DNA from: Rhizomys pruinosus
Lineage: Eukaryota > Chordata > Mammalia > Rodentia > Spalacidae
Length of the DNA: 64,000 nucleotides
NCBI GenBank assembly: GCA_009823505.1
Contig: VZQC01004543.1
Location: 725,163-789,162 of the forward strand
Direction of reading: 5' to 3'
Positions 57,920 to 64,000 of the stretch are shown here, in pieces. Positions within the stretch are counted from its first letter, which is position 1. Each line of letters starts with the position of its first letter. Made by a program: the position numbers and the translations under genes. The notes beneath the pieces are model-generated. The model had not been told where the DNA came from and did not search any database. It saw only the letters and a list, made by a program, of their open reading frames with translations.

Positions 57920-58340
57920 AGTGTTAGTTATCAACTCAGCATAAACTAGAATCAACTGGGTGAGAGACTGAGTGAAGGACTGCCTACATTGGGTTGGCCT
58001 GTGAGCATGTCTGTGGGGGAGTGCCTTAATTAAATTAATTGATGTGCAAAGACACAGCCTACGGTGGGCAATGGCATTCCCTAGGCTGAGGGTCCTGAAC
58101 TGTGTAAGAGTGGAGAAACTGAACAGAGTGTGGACAAGAAAACCAGCAAGGATGCTTGCATTCATGTCTCTCAGCCTCGCTGTCTGTGCATGAGATGTGA
58201 ATAATGTTTAAAATTCCCATCTTGACTTTATCACCGTGATGGACTGTAACCTGGAATTGTAAGCTAAAATGAACTCCTTTCTCTCCTAAGTTGCTTTTTA
58301 TTAAGGTATTTTATTACAGGCACTGAAACGAAATGAGAGC
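57920..58340 (+). mobile_element. MaLR-type LTR or related ~400-bp rodent repeat
   Basis: tgttagttatcaactcagca, gggttggcctgtgagcatgt ctgtggggga, gtgatggactgtaacctgga attgtaagc, ctttctctcctaagttgctt. The opposite orientation of 37052-37450 and 48463-48870, with the same end motifs. Confidence 0.65.
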
Positions 58341-58490
58341 ATGGGGTAAATCCTGAATAGAACAATTAACAGGTAGAAAGGTGGAGATATCTCAATCCAA
58401 ATCTTGACCTTTCCAAGCCAAGAAACATACTTTAAGTATTGACTAGGAGGGTGAAGACACCATCAAAAGAGGAGTTAGAAGCATCTTAGG

Positions 58491-58491
<1 letters not shown>

Positions 58492-58538
<47 letters not shown>
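58492..58538. repeat. (CT)n microsatellite
   Basis: A pure run of about 21 CT units. Confidence 0.97.
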
Positions 58539-58539
<1 letters not shown>

Positions 58540-59364
58540 AGACAAACTCTGTATTAGGTAGTGGACAAAATATAATAGGAGATAGAGAACAGGTTTGTGT
58601 CTGTTTTATCACTTAGGATCCATAAAGGAAACTGCAAAAACATACTCTTCAAATATCTAATTCCTTCTATTCAATATGGGAATAAATCAGTCTAATTAAA
58701 ACATTTGATTTACAGATTTTATCAGATGATAAAGGGCCAAGGCTTCTCTATACCTAATGTCAGGAACATGGAACAAGAGGAAGCCATTATTCATTTAATC
58801 ATTAGTTATGGAAAAAATAAACACGAGACTTTTAATGTGCAAAATATGAGCTCAGTTATCTGGAAGATATACAGGAAAACATTGAGATTGATGTAAACCA
58901 AAAAGACTCAGTTTCTATTTGTGACAGTACATAGGTTAAGTATTTCCTCTTCTTTAGAAAGGTCTTTCTGAACTTCAGAAGCTGTGCACAGTTCATTCAT
59001 GTTATTTAAGTAGGCAAAAACAAAGCAGAAGAGAACACATCTCCCCTTTAAGTGGATCCCAGGGAGATATTTTCATTCTGTCTTAGAAGCTAGGGGACAA
59101 ACGATAAATTTGTGAATTAAAATCTCTGATTTTCAACTACCCAAACTGTGGAGGGTTCACATAATTTTCATATCATAGCAAAGATTCAATCACTGTTTTT
59201 GATTCTGGCATCTATAAGTTTCAGCTGACAAATGTGTTTGTTCACACATGCTTAAGGATATTACTGACTAGTGTTTCTAACAATGGAGACTGGTCAGAAT
59301 TAGATTTCATGTATATATATTTCTATGACTAATTTCATATACAGTTACCTTTACACAATTTCTT

Positions 59365-59598
59365 TTTTATTTAATTGTTTATTTAATTATTTATTTTATG
59401 TGTATGAGTGTTATGTCTGCATGTATGTAAGTGTACCCGTGTCCTGTAGTCTCTGCAGAAGACAGAACAGGACATTGCATCCCTTGGAACTGGAGTTATG
59501 GATAGTTGTTAGCTGCAATGTGGGTGCTGGTATTTGAATCTGGGGTCTTCTGCAAGAGCAGTCAGTGCTCTTAACCACTGAGTCATCTTTCCAGCCCC
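59365..59598 (-). mobile_element. B3-type SINE
   Basis: gtgtatgagtgttatgtctg, ttggaactggagttatggat, catctttccagcccc. Confidence 0.88.
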
Positions 59599-59607
59599 TT
59601 TATACAT

Positions 59608-59757
59608 TGTTTTTTGTCTTTTCCAGACAGGGTCTCCCTGTAGCCCCAGCTGGCCTGGAACTCACGCTGTAGACTGGGCTGGCCCTGAACCCACAAAGAT
59701 CCACTGCCTCTGCCTCCCGAGTGCTAGGATTAAAGGCGTGCACCACCATGCCCAGCT
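59608..59757 (-). mobile_element. B1 SINE
   Basis: ccagacagggtctccctgta, gtgctaggattaaaggcgtg caccaccatgcccagct, directly after the B3-type element. Confidence 0.92.
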
Positions 59758-59879
59758 ATACTTTTTTTTTTTGCACTAGGCCTTTTAAGTTCAACATTAA
59801 AGTTTTTGATATTCTGTCTTTCGACAAAAGATTTTAGAATACTGCATATTTTAGAGTAATATAAAATCAAAATGGAAAG

Positions 59880-60245
59880 ATGTGAATCCTGAAATATGAT
59901 TTGGAAATAACAACATACAGTTTGTTTTCAGATGACATAATTTTAGTATAAGTGAGACATATATATGCATATGTTAAAGCAATACAAGTTGGAGGGAATA
60001 ACAACAACAAAAGAACTGGGTCCAAAAAAATTGACTGAAACAGTGAAGTTCTCCCCAAAACAATAATCCTCTGCTTCGAAAAAAACTCTGGAAAGACTCG
60101 GAAAAAGATGCAAGACATGTATGGAAGAATACATGAACTTGGGTGGGGTGGGGGGCATGGAAAGGGAAATGAGTCTAAATTGGATTGAGAAATGATGTAT
60201 GATGTATGAAAAAGTTTAATAACAATAAAAATATATTAAAAATTT
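59880..60245 (+). mobile_element. L1 LINE 3' end (copy 2 of 2)
   Basis: aaaagatgcaagacatgtat, gaatacatgaacttgggtgg ggtggggggcatgg and a terminal aacaataaaaatatat. Parallel to 28090-28375. The next L1 starts shortly downstream in the same orientation. Confidence 0.65.
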
Positions 60246-61434
60246 AGAATACTTCATGGTTTTCTTTGCAGGGTCTACAAATAATTTTATTGAAATTGAA
60301 CAAACAACACAACAGTCTTCCTATGCTTGGGGGGGCAGCTGTTTCCCACACTCTAGAAGCACAGAGGTTCCTCAAGGATTGTTTTAACGGCCATCTCTTA
60401 CATAGAAATCAGACTCTGCCCCAACATCACCATAGTCTAGACTACTTACAAACTTTCACATTTTAAGAATTCCTTTTATGTGTTTTCCCTTCCTCTCTAT
60501 CCCTACAAAGGGGCTCCAGTACTTTCTCTTGACTGATCCTGAGGGGGTGAAGACACTGCTGGGAAGGGATGGTGGGCTCTTCACAGCTAGTGGCACCAGC
60601 CCTAGTGTGTTGCCTCTTACCACGAGGTGGTGGACGGCCCCTCCTTCACACCTGGGGGGAGAGGACTGGTGCAAAAATAAGGAAGATTAGACTGAATATG
60701 CAGTTTGGGGCAAATCCCCATAGGTACAGGCATCCACAGCCTGTTCTGACCCTGGCCTGCTCCCTCTGTATTGTAGGGAGGGGAATTAGTTGAAGTAAGG
60801 AAGGATCACCCCAGCCCTGGGTGAAAGGGTGGAAGCTTCCCACACCAGTTCCCATTCCTATTTAACAGCCAGCAAGCTATCCACCCTCCAGTGGGAACAA
60901 GTGGCAGATAGGCAGGCAGAATCAGGCTGGCACTGCCCCCAGTCTCTGTCCAATACAGGAGGAATTGAAAGAAAATAACTACAGTCTTAAAGATGTTGTA
61001 ATGGGGATTCCAGAGAGCACCGTGGCGTGGGCACAGTGCAGCACCCCGGTAAGGCAGAACTGCCTTGGGGCTTTGGGGCCCTACACCCACCCCCAGAACC
61101 TCCCAGCTCAGGTTCCAGAGAGCACAGTGGTGGGTGCACCTAGACAGCCCACCCCCCATCCCCAGCTCAAGCTGGTGGTGCTGTGGTGTGGACTATCTAG
61201 CAGGCACAGTGTTAGTGAATCTAGTCTGTGCAGCCAATATTGAGGCACCAGAATCCAAAAACACAAACAAACAAACCAAATCCACATGTCAAAGACACAA
61301 CAACAACAAAAAAACATTGGAAAAGCTCATAATAAATCCACACAGAACTCTACCAGTCTGACAGAAGATTCCTACAATGAGATCTCCCTTGAAGGAAACT
61401 GAGACGCAGCCTTAGATGAACAACTGTAGACATA

Positions 61435-62431
61435 TTCAAAGAAATCAAAGAATGTAAAGAACAGATCAGAGAACTAAGGGGAGAAAATGAAAAACGCAGG
61501 AAGGATCTAGAAGGAAAGAATGATAAACACTGGAAAGAACTAGAGGGAGAGAAACACAAACTCTGAAATGAACTGGAAGGAGAGAAGGACAAACTCTGGA
61601 AGGAAGTGGAAACACTGAAAAGATCCCAGGCTGAAATGAAAAAAGAAAGAGACCAGCAAAGCAAGGAGCTACAAGTAGAGAATGACAAGCTCCAAAAGGA
61701 AGTGGGAATACTAAAGAAATCACAGGAAGAAATGAAAAAGAAGCAGAATGGATGCAGTAGAAAATAGAATTTCAGACCTGCTGGATAACACAGATCCTCT
61801 AAAACGCTCAAGTGAAGACTATGAAAACTTTAAAAGAATACAAGAGTGGAATAACCAGGAAAGGTAAGATACTATGAGAAGACCAAATCTCTGCATCATA
61901 GGGATAGAGGAAGGAGAAGAATCCCAAGAGAACAGTATCGATCAGATCTTCAACAGGATAATAGAAGGAAATTTTCCCGAACCGAAATAAGACAAATCTA
62001 TACAAATACAAGAAGCACATAGAACACCAAATAGACAAGACCAGGAAAGAAACTCCCCACACCATATCATAGTTAAAACACTAGATGCTCAAGACAAGGA
62101 TAAAATACTGAAAGCCACAAGAGAAAAACAACAAATTACATACAAGGGGAATCCCATCAGAATTACAGCTGACTTCTCAGTGCAAACTATGAAAGCCAGA
62201 AGAATGTGGACTAAAGAATTCCCAATGCTAAATGACTTTAGATGCCAATCCAGATTACTATACCCAGCAAAAATGTCAATTATAGTTGAAGGAGAAAGAA
62301 AAATATTTCATGACATAAACAAGATGAAAGAATACATGTCCAAAAAACCAACACTTAAGAAAATACTTGAAGCATTTCAAAGAACAGAGGAAAGGAGCAA
62401 CTATGCCCAACCAACTAAAGAGAGAAACTAA
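61435..62431 (+). pseudogene. L1 ORF1 (RNA-binding protein), disabled
   Basis: The coiled-coil part (ENEKRRKDLEGKNDKHWKEL, ENDKLQKEVGILKKS) is followed, after a frame change near 61745, by the RRM/CTD part (RRPNLCIIGIEEGEE, ITADFSVQTMKARRMWTKEF, RLLYPAKMSI). Stops interrupt it near 61564 (TGA), 61866 (TAA) and 61988 (TAA). It ends at a TAA at 62429-62431. A known L1 role is nucleic-acid chaperone and trimer in the L1 particle; this copy cannot make it whole. Confidence 0.85.
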
Positions 62432-62444
62432 TAAAAGCATAACA

Positions 62445-62616
62445 CGAGGCTGGGTGTGGTGGCACATGCCTTTAATCCTAGCACTTGGAAGGCAGAAGCA
62501 GGAGGATCTTTGTGGGTTCAAGGCCAGCCTGGTCTACAGCGTGAGTTCCAGGACAGCTGGGGCTACAGGGAGACCCTGTCTCGAAAAGACCAAATAAAAT
62601 AAAATAAAATAAAAAA
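62445..62616 (+). mobile_element. B1 SINE inserted just after L1 ORF1, with 15-bp target-site duplication
   Basis: Flanked by a perfect aataaaagcataaca (62430-62444 and 62617-62631), which overlaps the ORF1 stop codon. Tail is (AAAAT)n. This dates the B1 after the L1. Confidence 0.97.
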
Positions 62617-62699
62617 AATAAAAGCATAACATCGTAAATACAAACTTAGACTAAGCATTCAAACCAAGAATAAGTTGAAAAGAAGCAACACACATCTCT

Positions 62700-64000
62700 C
62701 AATGACCTTAAATATTAATGGTCTAAACTCCCCAATCAAAAGACATAGACTGGGAGAATGGATTAGGAAACAGAATCCATCCATATGCTGTCTACAAGAA
62801 ACCCATTTCACCCTCAAGGATAGACACCAACTCAAAGTGAAAGGATAGAAAAAATATTCCAAGCAAATGGTACCAAAAAGCAAGCAGGAGTTGCTATCTA
62901 ATATCAGACAAAATAGACCTCAGAGTAAAGTTAATCAGAAGAGATGAAGAGGGCCATTATATCCTTATCAAAGGAACAATTAACCAGGAAGACATCAAAA
63001 TCCTAAATGTTTATGCATCAAACTCAGGTGCACCGAACTATATAAACACAATTCTTCAGGTTCTCAAGACACAGATTAATACCAACACACTAATAATACA
63101 GGACTTCAATACTCCACCGAGCCCCTTGGATAGATCAACTGGACAAAAAAAAAAAAATAAATGAGAGACATTGGAACAGAACAATACAATACAACAAATG
63201 GACCTCACAGACATCTACCGAATAATCCAAACACCAGAGAATATACTTTCTACTCAACAGCCCACGGAACATTCTCCAAAATTTACCACATACTGGGACA
63301 CAAAAGAAACCTTAACAAATATAAAAGGATTGAAATAATTTCATGTATTTTATCAGACCACAGTACAATAAAGCTCAATATTAACACCAGAGTAAGCCCG
63401 ACTAGCTACAAGAACACATGGAGACTAAACAACACAATCCTGAATAATGAATGGGTCAGGGAAAAAATAAAGAATGAAATAAAAGTATTCATGGAACTAA
63501 ATGAAAAAGACAATACAACACAACAAAACCTGTGGGATATTTTAAAAGCAGTCATAAGAGGGAAGTTTATAGCCCTAAGTACTCACATTAAAAGAAAAAA
63601 ACCAGAAAGGGAACAAATTAATGATCTAATACTACAACTGAAAACACTTGAGAGACAGCAACCAATGGACCCTAAACCCAACAGACAGGAAGAAATAACA
63701 AAAATCAGAGCAGAAATCAATGAAATAGAGACAAAGAAAACAATACGAAACAATCAATGAATCCCAAAGCTGGTTCTTTGAAAAGATAAACTAGATAGAC
63801 AGACCTCTAGCCCAGTTAACGAAAAGAAAGAGCAACTCCAAATTAATAGTATTCATGATAAAAAGGGAGACATCATATCAGATAAAGAAAAGATCCAGAC
63901 AATCATATGAGAATACTTCAAAAAACTATATTCTACTAAGTTTGAAAACCCAAGAGAAATGGATGTATATCTGAAATCCTGGGAACCAACAAAGCTTAAC
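62700..64000 (+). pseudogene. L1 ORF2 (endonuclease/reverse transcriptase), 5' part, disabled
   Basis: It starts MTLNINGLNSPIKRHRLGEW, then CCLQETHFTLKD, the QETH motif of the AP-like endonuclease. A TAG replaces the Trp after VKG near 62847, and small deletions shift frame before 62905 and near 63130-63150. A clean frame from 63161 to 63760 carries HGTFSKIYHILGHKRNLNKY and ILSDHSTIKLNINT, the SDH end of the endonuclease, then the linker before the RT domain. The RT domain proper would be beyond the window. Confidence 0.88.

Larger units (their letters stand above)
43456..64000 (-). other. Region upstream of the first Stab2 exon seen (presumed long intron)
   Basis: I searched the minus strand for the signal peptide, the CPDGYTMI-like stretch and the RCCPGRWGPDC-like stretch expected before the 43370-43455 exon and found none. 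Repeats are listed separately. No features seen at 44905-45380, 46020-46640, 54300-55810 or 58545-59360. Confidence 0.6.
60500..64000 (+). mobile_element. L1 LINE, 5' half, truncated by window end
   Basis: Plus strand, therefore antisense to Stab2 transcription. About 60500-61430 is a GC-richer 5' UTR-like region with two related blocks about 100 bp apart (ttccagagagcaccgtgg near 61009 and ttccagagagcacagtgg near 61110). Then come ORF1 (61435-62431, broken), a B1 insertion and ORF2 (from about 62700, broken). Less diverged than the L1 at 47-52 kb, but several stops mean it cannot retrotranspose by itself. The 5' boundary is uncertain. Confidence 0.85.

Noticed and set aside
60965..61361. Plus- and minus-strand open frames in GC-richer DNA
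   Set aside because: They lie in the L1 5' UTR-like region and have no L1 protein similarity.

Overview
This is a window of mammalian, almost certainly muroid-rodent, nuclear DNA. The grounds are GT-AG spliced exons a few hundred bases to about 11 kb apart and a dense load of rodent SINEs: 7SL-derived B1 and its older PB1 relatives, tRNA-derived B2/B3-type elements, B4, and short ID-like pieces. There are also rodent L1 pieces, MaLR-type LTRs, old L2/MIR/MER5-type fossils and long ATCT, CA, CT and GA microsatellites. The exact species cannot be read from the sequence.

The only protein-coding gene I can support is Stab2 (stabilin-2, also called HARE), on the minus strand. I rebuilt fifteen consecutive internal exons by hand. 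They lie between 43455 (upstream end) and 1083 (downstream end), all have GT-AG splice sites, and their phases join without a break into 564 residues. These match about residues 111-674 of the roughly 2550-residue human protein: six EGF-like modules followed by the first two FAS1 (fasciclin-1) domains. The signal-peptide exon and the rest of the first ~110 residues are not in the window that I can find, so the intron above 43455 would be more than 20 kb long. The exons for the remaining ~1900 residues lie beyond position 1. Stabilin-2 is a type I membrane scavenger receptor of sinusoidal endothelium that clears hyaluronan, heparin, modified lipoproteins and phosphatidylserine-bearing cells.

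Layout. 1-12 kb is exon-rich and holds ten of the fifteen exons, including all those for the two FAS1 domains. 12-44 kb holds the EGF exons, widely spaced among SINEs, an antisense L1 3' end (about 20.0-21.6 kb), two minisatellites (46-bp unit near 29.0 kb, 27-bp unit near 32.2 kb) and several LTR-like repeats. 44-60 kb has no recognisable exon. Much of 47.0-52.0 kb is one ancient plus-strand L1 interrupted by later insertions, including an unusual CpG-rich purine/pyrimidine block at 49982-50620. 60.5-64.0 kb is the 5' half of a younger but disabled plus-strand L1 (5' UTR, broken ORF1, B1 insertion, broken ORF2) that runs off the window.

I see no convincing new biological system. The observations most worth checking are the CpG-rich block inside the old L1, a perfect 25-bp inverted repeat at 631-685, the two GC-containing minisatellites, a B2/B3 SINE subfamily marked by an internal duplication, and loss of an RGD tripeptide in one stabilin EGF module. 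Repeat family names come from recognition of consensus-like stretches, not from a database search, and repeat boundaries are approximate unless a target-site duplication is given.
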